In this document: positions 48,259 through 59,129 of the stretch, one piece after another | Numbering within the stretch: position 1 is the first letter of the stretch | Layout: every line of letters starts with the position of its first letter | Assembly (NCBI GenBank): GCA_026874595.1 | Contig: CM049320.1 | Coordinates: 2,203,501-2,267,500, forward strand | Length of the DNA stretch: 64,000 nt | Direction: 5' to 3' | Source of the DNA: Sipunculus nudus | Taxonomy: Eukaryota > Annelida > Sipuncula > Golfingiida > Sipunculidae | The notes under the pieces: generated by a model | Database searches by the model: none | Seen by the model: only the letters and a program-made list of their open reading frames with translations | What the model was told of the DNA's origin: nothing | Made by a program: the position numbers and the translations under genes

Positions 48259-48572
48259 ATCTAGTAAAAATGCTGACATTTTTACTTTTAACATAAAGAC
48301 ACACATGTTATGTTCACCAAAATATCAAACTGCGCTTAAGCGCTCGAAAACAAACTGATGCTGGTACTAATACTGGTACTAATTCTACGACAACAAGTAA
48401 TATTAATTATTATCATTATTATTTTACTGATACATCATATCATGGAGGCAAATAAATTGATTCATATAGAGTAATGGCGATAATGTAAAGCGGGAAAACC
48501 CTCACTTAGGATAATTCAAGTTACATCCGATACGAACATTATTTGATCTAACTATATAGATAAGTGAATACA

Positions 48573-48645
48573 TGACACATATACAATAGATAAAAGAAAA
48601 AAAAAAGACAAGCAAAGAGTCCAATAATATTAAAAAAGAAATAAT
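48573..48645 (-). pseudogene. Possible remnant of an env transmembrane anchor
   Basis: In another frame, downstream of the env-like ORF, about 24 codons give a strongly hydrophobic run (core NIIGLFACLFFFFYLLYM) followed by a short tail and a stop. Its place near the 3' end of the element fits an envelope membrane anchor. It could instead be a by-product of T-rich DNA. The ectodomain that would join it to the env-like ORF is missing. Confidence 0.3.
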
Positions 48646-48680
48646 GAAGTCCAAATAAGCGGTGTAGCATTACACTTGCA

Positions 48681-49139
48681 TCACTTGGTTTGGGATACGG
48701 GCCCAAACTTGATGATGTTGATTTCCCTGTGTGGCTGATTCTGAGGTCGGTTTTTCCAGGTGCCGACAAATTCAAATGGTGCCCGTTTGTTTCTTGATTT
48801 CAGACTTACGCGTGTTCCGGTATCCTGCAAAAGCCTGGCTGCCCAGCGGAGTCTTCTTCCCCAATAACGTCTCAGAGCGGCGTCCAGGGTGAAATTATTT
48901 CTCTGTAGAATTTTCTTCAGTGCCTGGTGAATTGAGAACAGGCAAGGGGCTGGTTCTGGTTTCTGCAGTAAGACAAGTGTTGTCCATTCCGCTTTCAGGC
49001 CATATATATTGTCAACACTTTGGGCTGCGACACCTTGAGGGTATTGAATAATGTGTACATCGTCAGGTATATGTCGGCCATTAATCATCTGAATTATCAG
49101 AAAGTACGTCGTCCAAAAAATCAGTAGCTTCCAACACAT
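48681..49139 (-). pseudogene. Truncated env-like third ORF
   Basis: The 152-codon ORF starts inside the 3' end of the integrase ORF (59-base overlap, different frame). Residues 1-18 are a hydrophobic signal-like stretch (MCWKLLIFWTTYFLIIQM). An N-glycosylation sequon (NFT) lies at 82-84. At 116-119 is RNKR, a furin-type site, followed by APFEFVG. In errantivirus envelope and baculovirus F proteins a basic cleavage site is followed by a fusion peptide with an FxFxG-type pattern, so residues up to 119 would match the short N-terminal subunit. After FEFVG the frame continues only 26 residues with no further envelope features: most of the membrane-fusion subunit is gone. Expression in intact relatives is by splicing. 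The fold assignment is inference from motif order. Confidence 0.5.
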
Positions 49140-50811
49140 TATTGTATTTAACTCTCTTGATCTGTCTGAGTCGAGGGTTACGTACAGAGTGAGGTGTGGA
49201 GTCTACGGGGGAGGGTGACCGGGCACGTTTTGTTATATGCGCATGCGTCAGTTGTGAAGGAACTTGATTGGCCAACGGGGTTGGGGGGCGGCTAGGCATG
49301 TCAATATCTGATTCGGCGGTGTCGGGTGTGCTCGTGTCAGGGTCATTAGTGTTGTTACATTCGGCGTCATGGGGGTCTGGGTCTGGGGTATTGTCCGGAT
49401 TGCCCGTGGCAGGCTGATTCTGATTAGTCTGATTACAGGATGGGGTAATTGGAGCATCCCAGGCTGGGCGGCGGCGTGATCTCTTAGGGCGTGGGGAAGG
49501 TTCGTCCCAGACAAGGTCAGGGTCCACTAATTTCACGTGGTCTCTGTGTACTTTTTTCAATTCACCCGTGACCTGATTTCGCAAGTGACATGTAAGCCCA
49601 GAAATTCTGAAGACCTGCCATTGAGGGTCCCACTTAGAAGAAAACGTAATTGGCTCTGGAGCAAGTAAAACTACTGTGTCCCCTACTTGTATCTGTTTTG
49701 CACTAGCCCGTTTGTTTATGGCTGCTCTGTTAGTTTCCCTAGCGTACCGGGTGTTTTCATTAGCTATGGAGAACGCTTCTGAAAGGTCGTCCAGTCTATT
49801 ACCAAAAGGGGAGATTGAGGTTGCAGCTTGAAGTAAGCGACCAAGGGGCAGTCTCGGTTGTCTTCCATACAACAAGTAAAACGGGGAATAGCCCGTTACA
49901 CTGCTAACGCTCACCCTGTGTGCAAACAATACGTCTCCAACATAGTTTTCCCATTGGTTTGGTTTGTTATTTACTAACTTATTTGGAATTTCTTTGAAGG
50001 AGCGGTTAAACCGTTCGATGCGGCCATTGGAGGCGAGATGCTGTGGAGTTGAACGCCTATGATCTATGCCGAGGTCTTTCATGTATTGCATGAAGGCACC
50101 TGTACAGAACTCCGTCCCATTGTCTGTTAGGACTACTTCGGGAACCCCATGGGAGGGAATGAACTGATTAGCAAAGGCCCTCCAGACTGCCTCATTGGAT
50201 TTAGACTGCAGAGGGTAAGCTTCCACAAACCCACTTAAATGGTCAATTATTGTTAGGTCATACTTATTGCCCAGTGTGGAGTTCGTGAAAGGACCAATTA
50301 AGTCCATAGAAATCATCTGCATTGGGGAAACGGGCTGTGGCATAGTACCCATAGGCGTTTCTTCTCTTTTTCGTGAGTGGGCGATACAAACTGTACAACG
50401 AGCCAAGATAGCCCGAACTTCCTGTCGCATAGCTGGCCAGAGATATGATTCACGCAAGCGGTTTAGGGTTTTGAGAGTAGCCATATGACCAACCTCTCTA
50501 TGGGCCCTATTAATGACAGAATCGCGATATTTGCTGGGGAGTACTAAACGGGGGTATTCGGCCGACTCCCTAGTGGGCCGCCTAATAGAATACAGGACGT
50601 CATTAATCAGGACATATTCAGAGTGGTTTGGGTCAGATGCTGCCAAAATTAAGTCAGGGAATTCTGCTTGTTGCGCTTTGGCGACCTCTTCTAGATTGAG
50701 GTGATCAGCCAGACAAGGTAGTTGCTCGAATGTGATGTCGTCGGGGTACGCTTTTGGGTCTACCCACTCATGATCAACATCGATTATTGCTATGGGCTGG
50801 CCTGAGTTTTT
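49081..50811 (-). pseudogene. Ty3/gypsy integrase (pol C-terminal part)
   Basis: This frame is open from a deletion junction at about 50811 to the stop at 49081. It begins with the linker between RNase H and integrase. Counting from codon 50646 as residue 1: zinc-binding HHCC residues H49, H54, C84, C87; catalytic triad D115, D175, E211 with the expected 35-residue D-E spacing (LTDNGTEF ... NGRIERFNRSF); then a conserved FAHRVSVSS/GYSPFYLLYGR block and a GPY/F-like C-terminal module (QVGDTVVLLAPEP). A long, acidic, Pro/Thr-rich tail of about 130 residues ends DDVLSDNSDD and overlaps the env-like ORF. The catalytic core looks intact, but it is no longer in frame with the upstream pol sequence. 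Confidence 0.88.
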
Positions 50812-52430
50812 GCACTGCGCTTACTATAGCATATGCCTTCTTTTTTAATTGTGGACCAGCGTCGTTGGACGTCTGTTAGTTGCTGTGAAAAGTACTGTAT
50901 CACCTTGTGTTGGCCATTTCCATGGGTTTGTGTAAGCACAGCTCCTATAGCTAAGTCACTGGCGTCCGAATACAAGGAGTAGGGCAAATCTGTGCGGGGG
51001 AAAGCTAAGACAGGGGTTGACACCAGGGCATTCTGGAGGTCTCTGTAAGCTAGATCGTGCTTGGGACGCCATACAAAAGCACACTTCTTTTTTAGCAGAT
51101 CAGTGAATTGGGCTGCTTTTGCTGCATAACCTGGAATTGAATTACGGTAGTAATTGGTCATGCCCAAAAACAATCTTAACTGTTTTTGGTTAGTAGGGGG
51201 GGTCATCGCTTGAATAGCAGCTGTTTTGTCTGGATCTGGGTGGACCCCGGATGCATTAATGATATAACCCAGTAATTTGACTTTCTCACGTGCAAAAGCA
51301 CATTTGGACGGTTTGAGTCGCAGGTTAGCCTCTTGTAACCGTTTAAGAACACTAGGGACATGTTGCACATGAGATTTCATATCCGGGCTATAAATGACAA
51401 TATCATCTATATACACAAATACACAGAGCCCTATGAGGTCGCGAAATATTGTTTCCATTGTCCTTTGGAAGAAACTGGGCACGTTACAAAGTCCGAACGG
51501 GACTCTGAGGAATTCGAATTGGCCTCTGTGACAGATAAAAGCCGTTTTTTCCGTATCACGGGGATCTATCGCAAGTTGGTGGTACCCGCTCTTCAAATCT
51601 AATGTGGTAAATACAGCGCTACCGCCCAGGAGGTCAAAAATTTCGTCAATACGTTGTAAAGGGTATCGATCTTTTCTCGTGACACCATTTAAAGCCCTAT
51701 AGTCCACACAAAAACGGACTGATCCTGGTTCTTTCCTAGGTACTAAAGTGACTGGACTAGCCCACGGGCTACACGAGGGCCGTATGACGTTTGCCGCCAA
51801 CATTTCATCAATTTTGTCAGAAATCACATCTCGTCTTTTCAGTGGTGTGCGGTATGCCCTCTGATAAATAGGGGGACCATCGGTTATGATTCTCATAGGC
51901 GTACCTATATGAAAACCATTAGGATCGCCAGGGCCGGAGAAAACATTCTTAAATTCAATAATAACATCATTGATTTCTGGGAAACCCTTCGCAGGGAGTG
52001 TATCAGAACAACCAGCGACACCATGTGACACATGAGAGATCAGAGGCCACGTGTGTGTAAACCAAGACATGCTTTTATGATGTAAGTTAAGGGAGGCTTT
52101 TCCCTGGGTTAAAGCATCAATCCCAATAATCATTTCATCCGACATATTGGTGATAACGATCACTTGTAACGGACCTATCTGGTCAACATGAATTTCAGTT
52201 TTTCCCATGACTGTAAGTTTTTGACCAGTGACGGACTGGAGTGAAATTGATGTGGATTTAAGCAAAGGGATTCTCTCAGTTTGTGAACAGATACGCTCAA
52301 AGAGGTCATGCCGCAGCAGGGTATGAGATGCTCCAGTGTCAATTAAAGCCTTGATTGTGATATCATTGCAGTTTAGTGTGATCTGAGGCCTGACTGTACC
52401 TAGGGCTGCGGCGATTTCTAGTTTAAATTG
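50790..52430 (-). pseudogene. Ty3/gypsy protease, reverse transcriptase and truncated RNase H
   Basis: The frame is open from just after a TAA at 52433-52431. The aspartic protease active site DTGA is at 52340-52329 (ALIDTGASHT), and its flap/C-terminal part follows (MIIGIDALT). Reverse transcriptase motifs come next: CVDYRALN, LDLKSGYHQ, VPFGLCNVPSFFQR and the catalytic YIDD at 51413-51402. RNase H begins with SLYSDASDLAIGAVL (first catalytic Asp) and reaches the helix with the catalytic Glu (WSTIKKEG). A one-base frame change near 50837 then closes the frame at 50790. Soon after, near 50811, the sequence jumps to the pre-integrase linker: the TDH and final-Asp parts of RNase H are deleted. 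The frame is +1 relative to gag and overlaps its stop by a few bases. Confidence 0.9.
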
Positions 52431-53528
52431 TTAGAGTAGGTTGAGGGGAATCTTTGGGTGAAACCTGGGCCAAAAGGGCGTCTATGACCTGTCGGTTGTC
52501 TGTTTGGTTGTCGGGGTACATAAGTCCCTCCATTACTAAGCATTGTCTCGCTAAATGGTTTTCCTTACCACATTCATAACATATTGGTCGGCCGTCTGTT
52601 GTCCAAGCTAGGGGGTTCGTATGTCTTGTGTTGGATCCACGGTTTGTTTGTCGTTGTGGATTGTTTGGGGCGGGAAATTTCGAATTTTGATGGGGCTGTG
52701 CATGCAGACGGCCGAAATGGACAGGGCAACTAGTCTCTGGTCGATTACTCTAGCGATGTCAGTTTCATTTAAGGGGGCTTGTTTTGGGTGAATTGCCGAA
52801 ATGTCCATAGGCTCCTCTATTCTTTCAGTTGGTGTAACTAGGGAGTTTAATCATTTTTCGGCTACCTCTATTTCAGCAACTTTAACCATGGCCTGTTCAA
52901 CTGTTTGCGGATCGGAATGGACAACAGGACGTCTTACCTGCAGATCGTGTAGTGCCGCTGTGTAGTCTTTGAGAAGCACACATTGCTGGTCCAGATTCCT
53001 GAGGGCTGCTGGGTAAGCCTCTTCTGCTGCGGACTTGAAGCGGCGATTGAAGGAGGCGACTGTTTCGCCTGGGCCCTGTTTCATGCGGTGCAATTTTTCT
53101 CGTAGCTCTTCTTCCTCATTTGGAGGCAAGAATGTCCTTGAAATATGTTGTTTTAAGTGTCCCCAAGGTGTTTGGTTACGCGGAATTGGGTCTCTGTTTG
53201 GGGCCCCGGCGGCGTACTCTGTCAGAAATTGTTCTATTTCGTCCCTAAGTTCGCCGTCGGACGTTTTTAGGGTGACCTCTATAAGCACCGTATTATCCGC
53301 TGTGTAGCTTTGGGTGTACTCGACCTCTTTAAGCCAGCGTTTCAAGGCTGTGTATGTGGAAGCATCACAGGTACGTGTTCTTCTCACTAAGTCTTCTATC
53401 TGAAAGCGTCTTTGGTTGAAGGCATGTTGGCCCGCTTGGGCTTGCATGCAATTTTGAAGTAGTGCCATTTGCTCTGGGTGGATCATTACTGGTTGGGCCT
53501 GAATCGCCTGTTGTTGTCCTTCATTCAT
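52423..53528 (-). pseudogene. Ty3/gypsy gag with a stop and a frameshift
   Basis: The first ATG (53528) lies 107 bases inside the 5' LTR. The first 225 codons include a retrotransposon-gag capsid-type region (TWGHLKQHISRTFLPPNEEE, then MKQGPGETVASFNRRF). An in-frame TGA at 52853-52851 breaks the frame; the same frame then runs on to about 52715, where a second break shifts it. The frame after that holds a CCHC zinc knuckle (CYECGKENHLARQC, 52581-52540) for RNA binding and ends with TAA at 52425-52423. Loss of both continuities makes a full Gag impossible from this copy. Pol follows in the +1 frame. Confidence 0.82.
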
Positions 53529-53620
53529 GTTTACCGGCAAAATAAAAGTTCTCACCACTTACTTGTAGGATTATGATTTCGGATGAACTTAGTACTCACA
53601 GCGGTAAAGGTCCACTTTTA

Positions 53621-53633
53621 GGCACGCTCGCCA
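53621..53633 (-). other. Primer-binding site candidate
   Basis: One base inside the 5' LTR the - strand reads TGGCGAGCGTGCC. TGG pairs with the CCA end of a tRNA. The first eight bases match what I would expect for an animal tRNA-Arg 3' end, but the rest does not, so the primer is only tentatively assigned. Confidence 0.55.
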
Positions 53634-53634
53634 G

Positions 53635-54241
53635 TGTAGCGGTCCCCTGATAAGTCAGGATGCAGCCGATAAATATAAAACGTTTATTTGTAGAATATAA
53701 CTTGATACAGGCATAAACATCGATGGTATTTGATAATAATAAGTTGACAAGTATGAGCCGGACTTCCGAACGGCTCTCAGTCTGACCTTCAACTGCCTCG
53801 GCCTCGGCTCTCTACCAGCCGGCCGCTACCCTGATTGCAATTAGCAACTGAGAAGGCATCAGTACCTTGATAATTAGAGGAGGCGTGGACGTAACTAAAG
53901 GTATAGGAAGTAATCTTAATTAGAGTGTTGTGTCACCTCAAGCTGAGTGAAAAGATTGTGGATGACAAGTAACTAGAAGTATTGTTATGTAAACTGCATG
54001 GGGTCTATGTCTATATACAATGTACGTTTCAATGTCGCATTAGTGTCAGCGTTTAAGTATGCCCGAATGATGTAATATACCTTATACAATGTGTTTGAAT
54101 AACTACTGGTCCTGACATTATGAATTACAACTAAATACTACACTAAAATATAACATTAAACTATATAGAATACATGCAAAATATTACACTAAAATATAAC
54201 ATTAAAATATATAGAATACCTATAAGAGTTGATACTCTACA
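53635..54241 (-). repeat. 5' LTR of the Ty3/gypsy element (607 bp)
   Basis: It begins TGTAGCGG and ends CTCTACA, about 98.7% identical to the other LTR by direct reading. It lies beside the primer-binding candidate and gag start, so it holds the element's promoter. Confidence 0.95.
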
Positions 54242-54245
54242 GTAT
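54242..54245. repeat. Target-site duplication, right copy (GTAT)
   Basis: GTAT follows the CTCTACA end of the right LTR and is continuous with 'gacagatcctgaaca' of the interrupted family B unit. Confidence 0.9.
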
Positions 54246-54754
54246 GACAGATCCTGAACATTGAAAATTTGATGTAAATTAGAAAATTTCATAACAAATA
54301 CACATGTATGGACTTTTTTTTGGAATGCCTGCAGATATTGGCCTGATTTTTTGTGTGTTTGCAGATAATGACCAGTTACAGATCGAGTTCGCATTTCGTT
54401 CTGGTTGACCTACTTTTGAATGTTTGTCGGCACCTGAACATAGAAAATTTCATGAAAAATAGAAATTTAATTTTCAAGAGTAATGCACATGTATGGATTT
54501 TTTTTTCGCAGTGCCTGCAGATACTGGTCTGATTTTTAGTGTGCTGGCAGATATTGACCAGTTACAAATCAAGTTTATGTTTCGTCCCGGTTGACCAACT
54601 TTTGACCGTTTGACGGTACCTTAACATAGAAAATTTCATGAAAAATATAAATTTTCATGACAGTGCACATGTAGGGACTTTTCTCCCAATGCCTGCAGAT
54701 ACTGCCCTGATTTTTTATATGTGGTGGCAGATAATGACCAGTTACTGATCGAGT

Positions 54755-55562
54755 AAGATGTATATTGATAAAATCACGATAAAGTTTGAAGATGGGTGAC
54801 CTTGACCCATTTTTCTACATTTTAGAGCTAATTATAGAAAAACACTCAGAAGCTTATATTTCAGGAACCATTGTGTGGATTTTCATAAAACTTACTATGA
54901 TCATTGGGACTGATGGTCTGTACCTGCTGCACAAGTTTGGTGGTGCCACCTACAGTTTTGGATTTTTTATGAATTTTTATCAGATTTTTCACCTTTGGCC
55001 TTGTGAGCAGGATATTTCTTAAAGGATTTGCCATATGAATTTTTATTTCTTCGGTTAAGATGTATATCAACAAAATCTTGGTCAAGTTTGAAGATGGGTG
55101 ACCTTGACCTATTTTACTTTGTTTTAGAGCTGACTATAGAAAAACACTTAGAAGCTTATATATCAGGAACCATTGTGTCGATTTTCACAAAACTTACTAT
55201 GGTCATCGGGACTGATGGTCTGTAGGTGCTGCACAATTTAAGTGGCACCACCTACAATTTCTGATTTTTTAATGAATTTTTATCAGATTTTTAAATTTTG
55301 GCCTTGTGTGCAGAATATCTCCAAAGGTATTCAACACAGGAACTTCATTTCTTCAGTGCTATTGCATATTTACAAAAACTTGGTCAGGTTCTAAGATGGG
55401 TGATCTTGACCTACTTTTCAAGGTCATAGAGCTTAGAGTAGAAAAAAACGTAGGAGCTTATTTCTCAGGAAGCATTTGGTGGATTGTTATGAAACATGGT
55501 ACATACCTCTCCAAATTAAATTTTTTAACTGATTATCAGCTTTTGCTAATATTCTAGTTTAG
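54755..55562. repeat. Three tandem family C units (about 302 bp each)
   Basis: 'gatgggtgaccttgac' or its equivalent starts at 54791, 55093 and 55395, 302 bp apart. The units share 'gaaaaacactcagaagctta', 'tcaggaaccattgtgt' and 'ggtgccacctaca'. They interrupt the 180-bp family B units. TGACCTTGACC inside them is the reverse complement of the AGGTCAAGGTCA half-site pair. Confidence 0.75.
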
Positions 55563-55947
55563 CAATGCAATGCTTACAGATACTGGCCTGTTTTTTGGTC
55601 TGTGGGCGCATAATGTCCACTTACAAATCAAGTTCGGGTTACGTCCCGTTGACCTATTTTTGACCATATGACAGATCCTGAACATAGAAAATTTCATGAA
55701 AAATAGAAATTTTTATGAAAACTGCACATGTATGGATTTTTTTCACAATGCCTGCAGATACTGGCCTGTGATTTTTGGTGTGTTGCTTGATAATGACTCG
55801 TTACAGATCGAGTTTGCATTTTGCCCTGGTTGATCTACTTTTGACCATATGACAGCTCCTAAACTTTAAAAAATTTAACAAAATTTAACAAATATTTCAA
55901 ATTTGCTTCAGGAAGGGGCATTCATGTAGTTTGGACACATCTAGTTT

Positions 55948-57004
55948 AAATATTTAAAAATAATTTCATTTAAATTCAATTTTATCCTTTAAGTACATGC
56001 AGAGGTGCTGTAACTCCCACCAGTCCATGTAAGCACCATTGAATTTAATTCCGTATTCTGTATTTATATCCAAAGATGTTGAAACTCTCCTACCCCACCC
56101 CCCTGTCATTGAGCCATAGTTCCTGACCACTGAGGATAGTATTTTATTGCAACTTCAAAAAATCTATGGTGATGCAGTTATAACTGTCACAGTCAGCTGA
56201 GTGCCGTGACCCATGGGTCCCTTGTTTTTTAATATTGAAATACTTTAAAATTTTCAGAAGAATTTTCTCCACAAGATAAATAATCAGAATCCTAAGAACA
56301 TACTGGTAATAAAATGTTTGCATGGTTAATGCTTGTCTCCACAAATAGCCTGCAGGATTTGATGAACATATGTAAAAAGTGATGAAAACGAATAAACAGG
56401 TCAAGATGAGAGAGAAAAAGAAAATTCTTGTATATACACTTTCCAGTTCCTTATTATTGATCATAATTTTGATTTAAAAAATAGGTCAGGTGTTCAGAAA
56501 AAGTTGAGGGTATATCAGTTCTGTTGTTTGATTGGATGATCAGGATTTGCTGCAAGACTGCTGTGACTTAAGAACATTGCTGGAGTAATGATTACAGATC
56601 AGGTGTCGTTTTATTTGTCTGATGCATGCTGGGAATGGTACAGAGTGACACCAGGTGAAGCTAACGCGTGCCCTTCGTGGGTGGTCGGGTTTTGTTCATA
56701 AAGAGGTGAACCTGACACTCATCAGATTCTGTGTAACGCCGAACAGCCGGCTGCTTGATTTACCTCCGTGACTCTCTGATCAAACATTTATTGTAAACCT
56801 GGATGGGTAGCATGGTCATTTGTTACGTCTATATTCAATTGATTCCAGCCAGCTAGCTGGTGACAAGATTCTTACTGCGTGATCTGCAGCAGTATGGTTA
56901 AAAAGTCGTTATCTGATTAGGAAACTTTTTTGTATTACCTGTTATTTTAATTGCAGTTCCTTATTACTTTTTAAAGTTAAAAAAAGCCTAATAAATAAAG
57001 TAAC
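55948..57004. other. No gene seen; family A end and a possible conserved non-coding island
   Basis: A good family A 3' end lies at 56193-56230 (TCAGCTGAGTGCCGTGACCCATGGG, then TCCCTTGTTTTTT) with no matching 5' end nearby. 56560-56890 is GC-richer, repeat-free and CpG-containing ('gtgtcgttttatttgtctgatgcatgc', 'ttcataaagaggtgaacctgac', 'cttgatttacctccgtg'). No coding frame. Confidence 0.35.
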
Positions 57005-58095
57005 AATGGGAACATATCCCATGTGATATTAAATATAATCCATGTGATATAAAATAAATCCTATGTAATTTTGAATAAATCTCATATGACATTAAATAAA
57101 ATCCATATGGTATTAAATGAATCCAAAATGATATTAAATAAATCCAATATGATATTAAATAAATCCAGTATAATAATTAATAAAATCCATTTGATTATTA
57201 AATAAATTCCATATAGTAATAAATAAATCCATGTAATAAATAACTCCCATGCGATATTAAATAAATTTCATATGATTTAATTATAATCTATATGAAACTA
57301 AATAAATCCCATATGATAATAAATAAAATCCATATGATAATAAATAAATCCATATGATTATTATATGAATCCAATATGACAGTAAATAAAATCCATATGA
57401 TGTTAAATAAATCCCATATGTTAAATAAATCTCATGATATTAAATTAATCCAATATAATGTTAAATAAATCCTGTAAAATATTTAATAAATCCTTGTGAA
57501 AAAAAACACATTAGATATTAAATAAATTCTATGTGATATTAAATATTTATCAGGTGACATTTTAAAAACTGCATGTGATATCAAATTACATGTTATCCTT
57601 AATAAAATCCTATATTATATTAAATACCAGCAGTTCTGATATGACACAATAAACCCCATGTATTACTAACTAAATCTCAGTGGATATTAAATAATCCCAT
57701 AAAATAATAAATAGAATTGATATGCTATTATATAAATCCCATAGGATATTAAATAAACCCTATGTGATATTAAATAAATCATGTGTGATATTAATTAAAT
57801 AAATCCCATTTGATATTAAATCCCAAGTAATAAAATAAATCCATATGATAATATTAAACATATCAAATTTTAAATTAAATAAATCCCATATGATAATAAG
57901 TAAAATCCATATGATATTAAATAAATCCCATATATTATTTATTTAATCCAAAATGATAATAAATAAAATCCATATGATATTTAATAAATCCCATATGATA
58001 TTGAATATTAAATCCCATATGATATTTAATAAATCAAATGTGATATTAAAAAAATTCTTTCAAATTAGATAAATCCCATATAACATTAAATAAAT
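57005..58095. repeat. AT-rich degenerate minisatellite (about 20-bp unit)
   Basis: The consensus is close to 'aaatcccatatgatattaaat', with CATATG (an NdeI-type palindrome) and AATAAA in most of about 55 units. Units vary from about 16 to 24 bp and are strongly diverged, suggesting an old array. The many AATAAA words are part of the repeat, not real poly(A) signals. Confidence 0.85.
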
Positions 58096-59129
58096 ATGTA
58101 ACAATTTTGTGTAGAAAACATCATCTATGTAGTACATATAATAAAAGTCATGGTCATTACAGGTAAATCTGATTTTAATTACAGTCATACCTTAATGGTC
58201 AGATGATCAACTTGATAACTTCCTGCTGGCTATTACATATAACATGATTTATCATCATTAAGGGTCAGATGTCATTTTATCGTATGGAAGTACTTCAGAT
58301 GGTAGAATGAAGTATTGTGTTTGGATGTGGTACATATTAGTATATTATATTAGTATGGTCAGTATATGTTGAATAGGATTTTGTATAAATCAAATGTGAC
58401 AGGCAGGCATTGGTTCTCTTATGTTAATAATGTTAAGTAGTTTTATCTGAGTGCAATATTGCATGCCGTCAGATGCATTGTGGGAAAGCATAATGAGCGG
58501 ATTACATCATGAAGAACCAACTGCAGGACCAGTATTTTAGAGTAAGATTTTCATGAAATTCTCTACCTTACAGTGAAATTGGGCAAACTTATAGTTCTCC
58601 TAGAATCAAGAAAACTTGGATTACATTGGGCAAGTTTGGGCAAAATGCATGAAAATCCCACTAGACCCTTTAAAAAGATGGGTCAGTTCATCACACATAG
58701 AGGTTGTCATGGGAACTGTTAAAGTGGAAAGAGAAAGCCACACCTGGCACTGAGGACATTAAAGTTATTATTAATGCAGGTAATTTAGCAGTAAATGCAC
58801 AAAAGAAAACAAAATTGTCTTGAAGAGAGCATTAATGGTAGGAACCAGTTATCAAATTATGTTAGATGATGAACAGAAAAAAAAACGGCCAATGATTGAT
58901 TATTAATTGAATATTTTAAGAACCTTCTATATTTTAACATGAAATCTGCTGTATAGAATAATACATAAAATATTCTGTCTGGCATGTACATTTCACTGAC
59001 AGGTCAAGGTAATGGCCAGGTGTGTGACACTTGTTTACTGTACAACGGTTGTACAAGGGCCAGTTTTAATGCTTTTCACTACCTCATGTGGCCCATCTTT
59101 CTTATACCTCCCACAGGATTACAGGATAA
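58096..59129. other. No gene seen
   Basis: AT-rich. The short phrases 'gttttcttgattctaggaga'-like and 'gggcaaacttatagttctcc' near 58570-58640 resemble unit fragments but give no second full copy. An open frame at 58984-59238 runs into a repeat. Confidence 0.35.

Larger units (their letters stand above)
47639..54241 (-). mobile_element. Ty3/gypsy (Metaviridae) LTR element with an env-like ORF
   Basis: A 6603-bp element running on the - strand with TGTAGAG...CTCTACA LTR ends, 4-bp target duplications, a primer-binding-like site, a polypurine tract, and remnants in the order gag, protease, RT, RNase H, integrase, env-like ORF. That order (integrase after RNase H) fits Ty3/gypsy and excludes Ty1/copia. 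The third ORF with a furin-type site points to the errantivirus-like, F-type-envelope group; that placement is inference. The LTRs differ at about 8 substitutions and 1 indel over 606 bp, so the insertion is fairly recent. Yet gag has an in-frame stop and a frameshift, RNase H a frameshift and a deletion, and the env-like ORF is severely shortened: this copy cannot move by itself. Confidence 0.93.
47429..55947 (+). mobile_element. Helentron/HINE-like element, family B, split by an LTR retrotransposon
   Basis: The 5' end at 47429 (ATGCCCCTGCA within TATGCCCC...GGGGCATA) matches the intact family B copy at 61046. A 'gtccgtc...attccg' stretch and 180-bp tandem units ('gcctgcagatattggcctga') follow. 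The units at 47540 and 54327 are 180 bp apart once the LTR element and one GTAT are removed. More units lie at 54513, 54691, 55570 and 55750; C-type units interrupt at 54755-55562. The decayed 3' end reads GGAAGGGGCATTC...GGACACATCTAGTTT (about 55911-55947). Non-coding apart from the inserted element. Confidence 0.6.

Noticed and set aside
48548-48775. A complete 75-codon membrane protein gene inside the element
   Set aside because: Only its hydrophobic end is plausible, as an env-anchor remnant; the first half is the shifted frame of the env-like ORF.
49248-49514. 88-codon - strand open frame in a second frame of the integrase tail
   Set aside because: Shadow of the Pro/Thr-rich pol tail.
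57005-58095. Cluster of AATAAA poly(A) signals
   Set aside because: They are part of the AT-rich tandem unit and occur throughout it.
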